This document shows, piece by piece, positions 37,549 through 45,300 of a stretch of 64,000 bases of DNA. Every line of letters starts with the position of its first letter. Position 1 is the first letter of the stretch. Under the pieces are notes generated by a model. It ran no database searches. It saw nothing but the letters and a program-made list of their open reading frames with translations, and was not told the origin of the DNA. Origin of the DNA: JAJDTT01 sp965116695 (GTDB lineage Bacteria > Acidobacteriota > UBA6911 > RPQK01 > JAJDTT01); assembly GCA_965116695.1 (NCBI GenBank), contig OZ220706.1, positions 1,550,001 to 1,614,000 on the forward strand, given 5' to 3'. The position numbers and the translations under genes are program-made.

Positions 37549-38138
37549 AGGCTTCCCTTGGTGGAGGGAATCTTCCCTCCGGCGGCGGGATCGAGACTGA
37601 CGGCGGTGCGCAGAGCCCGGCCGAATCCCTTGAACATGGCCTCGATCCGGTGGTGTTCGTTCTCTCCCGCATTGAGGAACTGGATGTGGAGGTTGGCGCC
37701 CACCTCGACGGCGAGTGACCGGAAGAAATGCGGCGCCATTTCGGTGGCCAGGTCTCCCACCTTCTCTCTCGCGGGGCGGTAGTCGGTATGGAACGCGAAG
37801 CGCCCTCCCAGATCCAGGGCCACCGCCACCAGGACCTCGTCCATGGGCAGCAGCGTCCACCCGTAGCGGCGGATCCCCCGCTTCTCTCCCAAGGCCTGTT
37901 TCAACGCCTGCCCCAGCACGATCCCCACGTCCTCGATCAGGTGATGGTCGTCGACCTGCAGGTCCCCGTCACCCTGGACCCGGAGGTCAATGGAAGAGTG
38001 CAAGGCCAACAGTTCCAGCATGTGGCTCAGGAATCCGGTCTGCAACCGGGCCGAGAAGCGGCCCTGGCCGTCCAGATTCAGTTCGATCCGAACCTGGGTT
38101 TCTCTGGTTTTTCGATCGACCGATGCTGTTCTCTTCAC
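37545..38138 (-). CDS. hisB: imidazoleglycerol-phosphate dehydratase HisB
   Basis: Monofunctional IGP dehydratase of 197 residues, without the HisN phosphatase domain. Metal-binding signatures are present: GFLSHMLELLALHS (~35-48), VDDHHLIEDVGIVLG (~65), and LNAGENEHHRIEAMFKGF (~165). It removes water from IGP to give imidazole acetol phosphate, the substrate of HisC encoded just upstream. I chose the GTG at 38138, which has GGAG eight bases upstream and starts close to the expected family N-terminus. The longer frame above it overlaps hisC without conserved sequence. The stop overlaps hisH (ATGA). Confidence 0.95.
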   Translation of the reverse strand: MKRTASVDRKTRETQVRIELNLDGQGRFSARLQTGFLSHMLELLALHSSIDLRVQGDGDLQVDDHHLIEDVGIVLGQALKQALGEKRGIRRYGWTLLPMDEVLVAVALDLGGRFAFHTDYRPAREKVGDLATEMAPHFFRSLAVEVGANLHIQFLNAGENEHHRIEAMFKGFGRALRTAVSLDPAAGGKIPSTKGSL

Positions 38139-38179
38139 CGTCTTTTCTCCGCGGTTGTTCCCTGAGAACGACTGGAGAC

Positions 38180-39223
38180 TCAGGGCAGAATTCGACGCAA
38201 CTCTCTCAGAAACAGATCGTTCTCCTCCGGAGTGCCGACGCTGACGCGGATGCATTCGGACAACCCGGGCAGGTCGCTGCGGTCCCGGACCACGATACCC
38301 CTCTCCCGCAGCTTCCTGCAGATGGGGCCGGCTCCGGGGCAGTCGAACAGGACAAAATTGCTTTGAGACGGAAAGACCCGCCCCAGGCCCGGCAGCGCGG
38401 CCAGCTCACCAGCCAACCGGTCCCGCTCCCGGCGGATCCGCCGCCACGCGCCCCTGTGCCGCTCCCAACCCTCCAGGGCTTCCAGCCCTTTTCGCATCAC
38501 CAGCGAGCTGAGATTGTAGGGCGCCTTGACTTTCAGGAAGAACGAGGTCACCAGGGGACTCGCCACCGCGTATCCCAGTCTCAGGGCCGCCCTGCCGAAC
38601 GCCTTCGACAGCGTCCTCATCACCACCAGGTTCGGGAAGACCTCCACCTGCTCGACCAGAGACGGGGTTTCGGAGAACTCCACGTAGGCCTCGTCCAGCA
38701 CGACGATTCCCTTCCATTCCCGGCACAGCTTCAGAATCTGCCCGGTTCCCAGAAGATCCCCTGTGGGATTGTTGGGGGAACAGAGAAACACCACCTTCAC
38801 CGCAGCCGGCACCTCCTCCAGGAAGGCGTCGGCATCGAGACGTTGGTCCCGGTCCAGCCGTGACTCGACGAGTGAGACTCCGAAGGTCTGCGCCATGACC
38901 CGGTACATCCCATAGGTGGGCTCCACGACGGCAACCTGGTCTTCACCGGGCTGGCAGAAGATCTTGAAGATCCAGTCCAACACCTCGTCCGATCCGCAGC
39001 CCGCCACCACCTGCTCGGGACGGGTGCCGGTGTAGGCCGCCAGCGCTTCCCTCAGCCGGGTCTGGTTGGGATCCGGATAGCGGTTCAGTTGGATCCCTCG
39101 CCAGTCCACCGCGAAAGGACTCTCGTTGGCGTCCAGCAGAACACCCTCCTGCACTTCGTCGCGGGCCGACCGGTAGGCCTTGAGTTCCAGGATGTTTGGT
39201 CTCACCAGTTCGCGTACCTGCAT
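38180..39223 (-). CDS. hisC: histidinol-phosphate aminotransferase HisC
   Basis: PLP enzyme of 347 residues (aminotransferase class I/II fold). Signatures are LDANESPFA near residue 30, VAGCGSDEVLDWIF (~80), CSPNNPTGDLLG (~150), VVLDEAYVEFSE (~180) and RTLSKAFGRAALRLGYA (~205), which contains the PLP Lys. It converts imidazole acetol phosphate to histidinol phosphate with glutamate. The ATG follows the hisD stop by one base (TGA-G-ATG). The sequence is complete and normal in length. It is 41 bases upstream of hisB in the same operon. Confidence 0.95.
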   Translation of the reverse strand: MQVRELVRPNILELKAYRSARDEVQEGVLLDANESPFAVDWRGIQLNRYPDPNQTRLREALAAYTGTRPEQVVAGCGSDEVLDWIFKIFCQPGEDQVAVVEPTYGMYRVMAQTFGVSLVESRLDRDQRLDADAFLEEVPAAVKVVFLCSPNNPTGDLLGTGQILKLCREWKGIVVLDEAYVEFSETPSLVEQVEVFPNLVVMRTLSKAFGRAALRLGYAVASPLVTSFFLKVKAPYNLSSLVMRKGLEALEGWERHRGAWRRIRRERDRLAGELAALPGLGRVFPSQSNFVLFDCPGAGPICRKLRERGIVVRDRSDLPGLSECIRVSVGTPEENDLFLRELRRILP

Positions 39224-39224
39224 C

Positions 39225-40538
39225 TCAGTCTCCCGCCGGCGCCGGCCCGGCTTCCCCGCTTCCGATCCGCACCTCGACCGCCCGCCGATGTCCCTCCAAC
39301 TGTTCCAGCTCGGCCATCACCTCCAACGTGGGGGCCAGCGACCGGAGCCCGTCCCGGCTCAGTTCCTGGAACGTGATCTTCTTGACGAAACTGTCCAGGG
39401 AGACTCCCGAAAAACTCCGGGCCAGACCCGAGGTGGGCAGCGTGTGGTTGGTCCCCGAGGCGTAATCTCCCGCGACCTCGGGAGACCAGGGCCCCAGGAA
39501 GACCGATCCGGCGGCTTGCACCCGGGCAACCCATCGCTTCGGATCGAGCACCTGAAGGATCAGGTGCTCCGGCGCATATCGATTGGCGAACTCCATGGAC
39601 TCCTCCAGGGACGTGGTCCGGACTGCGAAACTCGATCCCAGAGCCGCCGCCGCCAAGTCCCGTCGCGGGAGGTCCCCGAGGCGGCGATCCAATTCCCGTT
39701 GGACCCGATTGATGAGCTCAATCGAAGGTGAGACCAGAATGGCCAGGCTGTCCGCTCCGTGCTCGGCCTGGGAGATGAGGTCCGCGGCCACGAAACCGGG
39801 CCGCGCCGTGTCGTCCGCCACCACCAGGACCTCGCTGGGACCGGCCACCATGTCGATGGCGACTCCCCGCTGTTGGGCCAACAGCTTGGCCGTTTGAACG
39901 ACGGGGCTGCCGGGTCCCAGGATCTTGTCCACCCGGGACACCGAAGAGGTGCCGAAACAGAGGGCCGCGATGGCCTGGGCGCCGCCAATCCGGAACACCT
40001 CGCCGATCCCGGCGATGGACGCGGCCGCCAGAACCTCGGGAGTCACCGAGCCGTCGCGGCGCGGAGGCGTGCAGAGGGCCACTCGCGGACAACCGGCCAA
40101 CACCGCGGGGACTCCCAGCATCAGGACGGTGGAAGGGAGGACGGCCGTTCCACCCGGCACGTAGAGGCCGACCCTTTCGATGGGCCGCGGTTCCCGCCAG
40201 CAGGCGATTCCCGGCTCCACCTCCAGAATGCCTTCCCGCAGACCCTGAGCGGCGTGAAAGGCCCGAATGTTGGACGCCGCCCGTTGCAGGGCCTCCAGCC
40301 GGACGGGCGGCACCTGTCCGAGGGCCGATTCGAACTCCGTCCGGGAGACGCGGGGCTCCCCGATCTCCGCCCGGTCGAATCGAAGGGTGTACTCCCGGAC
40401 GGCGGCGTCGCCCTTCTCCTGGACGGCCGAGAATATCCGGCCGCAGACCTTGAGAAGGTCCGGGTCTCCCACCGGGTTGCGGCGGCAGAGGTCAGAAAGC
40501 TGCGTCTCGGAAAGCCGCGAATATTCGTAAACCTTCAT
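39225..40538 (-). CDS. hisD: histidinol dehydrogenase HisD
   Basis: HisD (437 residues) performs the last two oxidations to histidine using NAD and zinc. Conserved segments are ERVGLYVPGGTAVLPS (~120), FRIGGAQAIAALCFGT (~190), GPGSPVVQTAK, VAGPSEVLVVADD (~240), ISQAEHGADS with Gln and His zinc ligands (~265), RYAPEHLIL (~330) and GTNHTLPT (~395) with the last His. I start at the ATG at 40538 (MKVYEYSRLSE). A longer in-frame start would overlap the regulator gene. The gene follows that regulator by 55 bases and is the first biosynthetic gene of the operon. hisG and hisIE are not in this window. Confidence 0.96.
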   Translation of the reverse strand: MKVYEYSRLSETQLSDLCRRNPVGDPDLLKVCGRIFSAVQEKGDAAVREYTLRFDRAEIGEPRVSRTEFESALGQVPPVRLEALQRAASNIRAFHAAQGLREGILEVEPGIACWREPRPIERVGLYVPGGTAVLPSTVLMLGVPAVLAGCPRVALCTPPRRDGSVTPEVLAAASIAGIGEVFRIGGAQAIAALCFGTSSVSRVDKILGPGSPVVQTAKLLAQQRGVAIDMVAGPSEVLVVADDTARPGFVAADLISQAEHGADSLAILVSPSIELINRVQRELDRRLGDLPRRDLAAAALGSSFAVRTTSLEESMEFANRYAPEHLILQVLDPKRWVARVQAAGSVFLGPWSPEVAGDYASGTNHTLPTSGLARSFSGVSLDSFVKKITFQELSRDGLRSLAPTLEVMAELEQLEGHRRAVEVRIGSGEAGPAPAGD

Positions 40539-40593
40539 CTCAACACACCTGGGTTCAGCCGTCGTTTCGGCTTCCCTCCAGGACTCCGCAGTA

Positions 40594-40908
40594 TCAGGAC
40601 CCCGCTTGCGGCGGCTCGATTCCACCCAGCCGCCGGATCATCAGCCGGTAGCCGCCTTCGCCGTATCGAAGCCAATGGGCGATCCGGGTGATGGTCGCCG
40701 TGCTGACCCCCGTGAGCCGGTGGATCTCCCGGTAGGGGATCTCCCGCGCCACCAACCGGGCGACCTGCCAACGTTCGGCCATGGCCGTGAGCTCCCCCAT
40801 GGTACAGAGATCCCGAAAGAAGAGGGCGTGCTCCTCTCTGCCCCGGAGACGGGACATGGCGTCGAAGAGCTCCCAGAGAGCTTCGTTCTCCTCCAAAATG
40901 GTTTCCAT
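40594..40908 (-). CDS. YerC/YecD-type TrpR-superfamily regulator
   Basis: Small helix-turn-helix protein (104 residues) of the YerC/TrpR superfamily. It has FFRDLCTMGELTAMAERWQV, then the HTH region IPYREIHRLTGVSTATITR, and the family tail LRYGEGGYRLMIRRL. TrpR itself binds tryptophan as co-repressor; YerC-type proteins lack the exact TrpR pocket, and I recall comparative-genomic proposals that some control histidine genes. Its position as the first gene of the his operon, with a palindrome over its own promoter, fits autoregulation and his control. The ATG at 40908 has no ribosome site and may start a leaderless message. The link to histidine is inference. Confidence 0.82.
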   Translation of the reverse strand: METILEENEALWELFDAMSRLRGREEHALFFRDLCTMGELTAMAERWQVARLVAREIPYREIHRLTGVSTATITRIAHWLRYGEGGYRLMIRRLGGIEPPQAGS

Positions 40909-40912
40909 GTGA

Positions 40913-40922
40913 TAACATGTTA
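40913..40922. promoter_or_regulatory. candidate operator palindrome for the his operon
   Basis: TAACATGTTA is a perfect ten-base palindrome four bases before the YerC-like start codon. It contains the predicted -10 hexamer. Additional AACA half-sites follow at 40923-40937, so a two-site operator is possible. Confidence 0.5.
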
Positions 40923-40946
40923 ACACAACATAACATCGACGTCCAA
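40917..40946 (-). promoter_or_regulatory. candidate promoter of the yerC-his operon
   Basis: On the minus strand, TTGGAC (40946-40941) and TAACAT (40922-40917) are separated by 18 bases. The ATG begins only eight bases after the -10, implying a leaderless or nearly leaderless transcript. Confidence 0.5.
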
Positions 40947-41000
40947 TTCGGGCTGCCAAGACTCCCCGACTTTCCGGCGGTTCGGAAGAACCGGGAATGC

Positions 41001-41195
41001 AGGGGCATCCCTTGCCGGTACTCCAGACAACCCGACATAGGGGCACCCCTTGTGGGTGCTCCAGACAATCCGACGCAGGGGCACCCCTTGTGGGTGCCCT
41101 CTTTCGTCGCCGCATCGGTTGCCGGCCCGGGGAAGGCGATCACAAGGGTCGCCCTTGCCACATTGCCAGGAAGAGGGCGACCACAAGGGTCGCCC
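41001..41195. repeat. cluster of family A repeats: three 38-base tandem units and two inverted hairpins
   Basis: Three units with a 38-base period start at 41001, 41039 and 41077. Each has GGGGCA(C/T)CCCTTG, then a CTCCAGACAA-YCCGAC tail in the first two. Two hairpins in the opposite orientation follow at 41135-41154 and 41175-41195 (arms GGGCGACC and GGGTCGCCC around CACAA). They fill the gap between the kor and his operons, so they are placed downstream of korB and upstream of the his promoter. Confidence 0.75.
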
Positions 41196-41233
41196 CGATG
41201 TGGCCAATTCAGGGGAGATTTGAGAGCGAAGAC

Positions 41234-42286
41234 CTACATCAGGTCCTGCATGACCTGTTTCAGGACCTCCGGACCAGGCTTGACCTTCTCATGGGGCAGC
41301 GACACCAGAGGTTCGTCACACAGGTTCAGCGTGTCCAGGAACGACTTGGCCACCGGATTGACGTAGATGAGACCGGTCAGCAGCTCCGAATCAGCGGCGG
41401 AACTGTGGAGCATGCGCACGGCCTCCCGGCGATTCATGGGGTCGTAGTCCATGCCCACCTTGCGCAGCCGGATGACGGACCCGTCGTGCATCTCCACGTC
41501 CTTCGCTTCGCCTTCCGGATAATCCACCGCGGCAATGGGCTCGAAGCCGGGGATGAAATCGATCTGGTGCAGCAACTCCTCATGTTCCTTGGCCCAGGAG
41601 TAACTCTTGGTCGATCCGGGATGGTTGTTGAAGGTCACACAGGGGCTGATCACGTCGAGCATGGCGGTTCCACTGTGGCTGAGCGCCCCCTTCAAGAGCG
41701 CCACCAGTTGCTTGGGATCTCCGGCAAAGGAACGAGCCACGTAGGAGCACCCCATCTCGATCGCCAGCGAACAACAGTCCATGGCCGGCAACTCGTTGAC
41801 CACACCGGACTTGAGCGTGGAGCCGTCGTCGGCGGTCGCCGAGAACTGGCCCTTGGTGAGGCCGTAGACGCCATTGTTCTCAATGACGTAGATCATGGGC
41901 ACGTTGCGGCGCAGCAGGTGGCAGAACTGGCCCAGACCGATGGAGGCCGTGTCCCCGTCTCCGCTCACGCCGATGCAGACCAGACCGCGATTCGCCAACA
42001 TGGTTCCCGTGGCGACTGAAGGCATGCGTCCGTGGACGCTGTTGAAGCCATGCGACGCGTTCATGAAATAGGCCGGCGTCTTGCTGGAACAGCCGATGCC
42101 GCTCATCTTGGCCACGGAGTACGGGCTGACGCCGATCTCGTAGAAGGCCCGGATGATCTGGTTGGTGATGGCGTCGTGGCCACACCCCGAGCACAGCGTC
42201 GACGGGTGACCCCGGTAGGCGGAACGGGACAACCCGATCCGGTTTGTTTTCTTTGGCTTCCTTGGCGCCCTTGTACGTAAAGCCAT
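41234..42286 (-). CDS. korB: 2-oxoacid:ferredoxin oxidoreductase beta subunit KorB
   Basis: Thiamine-pyrophosphate subunit (350 residues) of a 2-oxoglutarate-type oxidoreductase. Near the N-terminus is the C-X2-C of STLCSGCGHDAI, then GIGCSSKTPAYF, which supply Fe-S cysteines. The TPP and metal motif is VSGDGDTASIG (~110) with VIENNGVYGLTKGQ. With KorA it converts 2-oxoglutarate (or a related 2-oxoacid) and CoA to the acyl-CoA, CO2 and reduced ferredoxin. It follows korA by nine bases. The two-subunit layout without separate gamma or delta subunits resembles the oxygen-tolerant mycobacterial type; that comparison is inference. Confidence 0.92.
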   Translation of the reverse strand: MALRTRAPRKPKKTNRIGLSRSAYRGHPSTLCSGCGHDAITNQIIRAFYEIGVSPYSVAKMSGIGCSSKTPAYFMNASHGFNSVHGRMPSVATGTMLANRGLVCIGVSGDGDTASIGLGQFCHLLRRNVPMIYVIENNGVYGLTKGQFSATADDGSTLKSGVVNELPAMDCCSLAIEMGCSYVARSFAGDPKQLVALLKGALSHSGTAMLDVISPCVTFNNHPGSTKSYSWAKEHEELLHQIDFIPGFEPIAAVDYPEGEAKDVEMHDGSVIRLRKVGMDYDPMNRREAVRMLHSSAADSELLTGLIYVNPVAKSFLDTLNLCDEPLVSLPHEKVKPGPEVLKQVMQDLM

Positions 42287-42295
42287 GGTGTGAAT

Positions 42296-44149
42296 TCAGG
42301 ATGGACGCTCCGCAGCGATCACCTGGTCGGTGACGAAGCGGGCATCCAGCGGAAGTCCGGTGTAGTGACAGATTTTTCGTATCTTGGTGCCCGCCGCTCC
42401 CAATTCCAGTTGGATCAGATCGGCCATCTGGCCGTCCCGATTCTGCTCGACGACGTATACCCGCCGGCAGACGGCGACGAAGTCCTTCAGCGCGGAACTC
42501 AAGGGCAGGGCTCGAAGCCGGAGGTAGTTGATCTCGATCCCGTACTCCTCCCGAAGCTGGTCCCGGCACTCCCCCATGGCCGAGTCCGACGATCCGTAGG
42601 CGATGATGCCGATCACAGCCTCTTCTCGCAACTCGACTACGGGCTGCGGCACCAGTTCCCTCGCCGTATCGTACTTTCGCTTCAGACGGTCCATGAGCTG
42701 GACGTAGTCCTCGGGCCGCTCACTGTAGCCTGCGCTGTCGTTGTGGCCGCTCCCGCGCGTGAAATACGAGGCCAGGGGATGTTCCGTGCCCGGCAGCGTG
42801 CGATAGGGAATCCCGTCCCCGTCCAGGTCGCGGTAGCGGGCAAACTCCCCGATGCGCTCCAGGTCGGCTGCCGTCAGGACCTTGCCCCTGTCCGGTGGCT
42901 CGGTGGGATATTTGAAGGGATCGCACATCCAGTTGTTCATGCCCAGGTCCAGATCCGAGCCGACGAAGACCGGCTGCTGCAGCCGCTCCGCCAAGTCGAA
43001 AGCCTGACGGCCCATTTCGAAACACTCCTCCATGTCCCCGGGCAGCAGGACAGGATGAGCCGTGTCTCCGTGGGAGAGACTGTGCAACGCCAGGATGTCC
43101 CCCTGGGCGGTGCGTGTCGGCAGGCCCGTGCTGGGACCGACCCGCTGAACGTCGAAAATGACGCACGGGATCTCGGCAAAATAGGCCAGTCCCGTGAATT
43201 CGCTCATCAACGAGATGCCGGGACCCGAGGTCGAGGTCATGGCCCTGGCGCCCGACCATCCGGCTCCGATGGCCATACCGAGGGCCGCCAACTCATCCTC
43301 GGCCTGGACGACTGCAAATGTGGCTTTCCCCGTCTCGGGGTCGATTCGATACTGCTGCAGGTAGTCGGTGAGCGCCTCTCCCAGACTGCTGGCCGGCGTG
43401 ATGGGATACCAGGTCACGACCGTCACTCCACCGAACATGGCGCCGAGGGCGCAGGCGGAATTTCCGTCGATGATGATCTTGCCGCCGGTCTTGTCCATCC
43501 TTTCCAGCCGGTACGGATCGCGCTTGGGAAGGTGATCCCTCACATACTGAGCCCCCATGTGGGCAATCCGGATGTTCAGGTCGATGGCCTTCTGCTTCTT
43601 CTTGAACCACTTGGCGATCGCCACCTCCACCTGTTCCATCTCGATGCCCAGGAACTCGGCCACGGAACCCACGTAGGCCATGTTGGCCACCAACTTGCGC
43701 AGCCTGGGAATCCGGACCACCTCCGCCGCCAACTTGCTGAACGGAACGGGATAGTAGGTCAAGTCATCCCGGAGCCCGGAGAGCTTGAGCCGCTCTTCGT
43801 AGAGCACGACCCGGCCCGGCTCCAGGGTTTCCACGTCCTCACGGGCCGTCTGCGGGTTCATGGCAATCAGGATGTCCACTTCCCGCTTGCAGCCGACGTA
43901 GCCTCGTTTGGACGCGCGAATGGTGAACCAGGTGGGCAGTCCGGCGATATTGGAGGGGAAAAGGTTCTTGCCGCTGGTGGGAATGCCCATCTGGAAGATG
44001 GACCGCATCAGCACGTTGTTGGAACTCTGGCTTCCGGATCCGTTGACCGTGGCGACCTGAATACTGAGGTCATTCACCACGCTGGCCTGGACACCGTCCC
44101 GCTGGGGGACGAAGGTTCGGGTCTGTGCGACGGCCAAATTTAACTCCAC
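42296..44149 (-). CDS. korA: 2-oxoacid:acceptor oxidoreductase alpha subunit KorA (gamma-alpha fusion)
   Basis: A 617-residue fusion. The first ~180 residues are the gamma-type domain (ATVNGSGSQSSNNVLMRSIFQMGIP). The alpha domain (~210 on) has the pyrimidine-binding region (GNSACALGAMFGGVTVVTWYPITPASS), AEDELAALGMAIGAGWSG and TSTSGPGISLMSEF. The C-terminal part has YGSSDSAMGE. It forms a heterodimer with KorB and works in the reductive or oxidative step between 2-oxoglutarate and succinyl-CoA. The GTG at 44149 fits the family N-terminus; its ribosome site is weak. It is first in the two-gene operon and no ferredoxin gene follows. Confidence 0.92.
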   Translation of the reverse strand: MELNLAVAQTRTFVPQRDGVQASVVNDLSIQVATVNGSGSQSSNNVLMRSIFQMGIPTSGKNLFPSNIAGLPTWFTIRASKRGYVGCKREVDILIAMNPQTAREDVETLEPGRVVLYEERLKLSGLRDDLTYYPVPFSKLAAEVVRIPRLRKLVANMAYVGSVAEFLGIEMEQVEVAIAKWFKKKQKAIDLNIRIAHMGAQYVRDHLPKRDPYRLERMDKTGGKIIIDGNSACALGAMFGGVTVVTWYPITPASSLGEALTDYLQQYRIDPETGKATFAVVQAEDELAALGMAIGAGWSGARAMTSTSGPGISLMSEFTGLAYFAEIPCVIFDVQRVGPSTGLPTRTAQGDILALHSLSHGDTAHPVLLPGDMEECFEMGRQAFDLAERLQQPVFVGSDLDLGMNNWMCDPFKYPTEPPDRGKVLTAADLERIGEFARYRDLDGDGIPYRTLPGTEHPLASYFTRGSGHNDSAGYSERPEDYVQLMDRLKRKYDTARELVPQPVVELREEAVIGIIAYGSSDSAMGECRDQLREEYGIEINYLRLRALPLSSALKDFVAVCRRVYVVEQNRDGQMADLIQLELGAAGTKIRKICHYTGLPLDARFVTDQVIAAERPS

Positions 44150-44496
44150 CGTAATCGGGGGTAGCCTCTCCCCGCCAAACGCCCAATCATTTTAGCAAAC
44201 TACCAAGACATCGCCCGGCTATGGATCGTCCTGCACATCGGCGCGCGAACCGGAAATTCCGCATCCGAATCCCATCGTGACCGGGACCGGACCGCAGATT
44301 GGGAATACGGAGAATCATGGACGATGGGTGCCCTTTGAACGGCGGACCCGCGTCGATGCGATTATCGACCCGAATCTGATTTCTCGACCGGTTCAGCCTC
44401 GCTTCCAACACTCAGTTCGAGCGGCTTCCTGTCTGTTGCCAAGGTCCGCTCGACAGTTTCAGGGCGCATATCATCGTCCAATACCGCACCCTTGTC
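44150..44496. other. gap between divergent korA and trmJ
   Basis: About 350 bases without a convincing ORF on either strand. No family A or B repeat is present. The plus strand ends in the terminator-like hairpin at 44497, which raises the possibility of a small RNA or leader transcript, but no clear promoter is visible. Confidence 0.45.
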
Positions 44497-44533
44497 AATG
44501 CGTTCCGACACTCGGAATGCGCATTCTTTTTTG
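44497..44533 (+). terminator. terminator-like hairpin in the trmJ leader
   Basis: AATGCGTTCCGA (44497-44508), a CAC loop, then TCGGAA-TG-CGCATT (44512-44525, a two-base bulge) form a 12-bp stem. CTTTTTTG follows directly. It looks like an intrinsic terminator on the plus strand, 20 bases before the trmJ start codon. There is no plus-strand gene upstream, so it is either an attenuator or the end of a short transcript. Confidence 0.6.
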
Positions 44534-44553
44534 TTGTAGACTCTCAGGCCAGG

Positions 44554-45300
44554 ATGTCCAGGGACCATCTCCACTTCATTCTGGTCCGGACGCAGTTCGC
44601 TTCCAATCTGGGCGCGGCCACCCGCGTACTGAAGAACATGGGCTTCAGCCGCCTGGTCCTGATACGGCCCCGTTGCGAGGTCGGGGCCGAGGCCCGAATG
44701 ATGGCCATGAAGGGAGCCGGTCTGTTGGACGACGCCGTCTACTATCCTTCCCTCCGCGAGGCGAAGCGGGAGATCCGGATTCTGGCAGGGACCACGGCGA
44801 GGTCGCCGAAATCAGGAACCCGCCGCGTCAGCAGCCGGACCCTGGCCGGCGAACTGGCCCCCCGATACGGGTCCGCACCGCTGGGCGTCGTTTTCGGACC
44901 CGAAGACAATGGTCTGTCGAGGGACGAGCTCCGGCTCTGTGAATGGCTGGTGGAAATCCCCACGGACGGGGACTATCCGGTCCTGAACCTGGCGCAGGCG
45001 GTGGGCATCGTGGCCTACGACCTTCACTCGGCAGCTCTTGCGCCGGATGTATCTCCGTTTCTGAACCTCGCGGACCCGGCGGAATTCCGGTCTCTGATCG
45101 CTCGCCTGGAGGTTGTCCTCGAATCGGCCGGCCTCCCACCGCACTTGTCCCGGCAGCGGATCCTGGCCCGCTTGAACAGAATCCTGGGACGCGCGCAGTT
45201 GGAAAAGGAGGACGTCAAGCTGTTGAGTAGTTTGCTGACCCTGGTTTCCCGTTCCCGTTCGCGGAATCGGCGGGCCGGGCCGCAGGGGCTGCTCGAATGA
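44554..45300 (+). CDS. trmJ: TrmJ-type tRNA 2'-O-methyltransferase
   Basis: SPOUT-family RNA methyltransferase of 248 residues, most like TrmJ, which methylates the ribose of tRNA position 32. Conserved segments are FASNLGAATRVLKNMG (motif 1 with Asn and Arg, ~20), GVVFGPEDNGLS (motif 2, ~113) and PVLNLAQAVGIVAYDL (motif 3, ~150), which form the knotted SAM site. The C-terminal ~80 residues are the helical extension of TrmJ. A related TrmH-type rRNA enzyme is possible. It is preceded by a terminator-like hairpin and its last 86 bases overlap the convergent radical SAM gene. Confidence 0.88.
   Translation: MSRDHLHFILVRTQFASNLGAATRVLKNMGFSRLVLIRPRCEVGAEARMMAMKGAGLLDDAVYYPSLREAKREIRILAGTTARSPKSGTRRVSSRTLAGELAPRYGSAPLGVVFGPEDNGLSRDELRLCEWLVEIPTDGDYPVLNLAQAVGIVAYDLHSAALAPDVSPFLNLADPAEFRSLIARLEVVLESAGLPPHLSRQRILARLNRILGRAQLEKEDVKLLSSLLTLVSRSRSRNRRAGPQGLLE

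Noticed and set aside
41001..41195. Possible CRISPR array
   Set aside because: Units are contiguous with no unique spacers of constant length, there are only three tandem copies, and no cas genes are nearby. It is better explained by a dispersed hairpin repeat.
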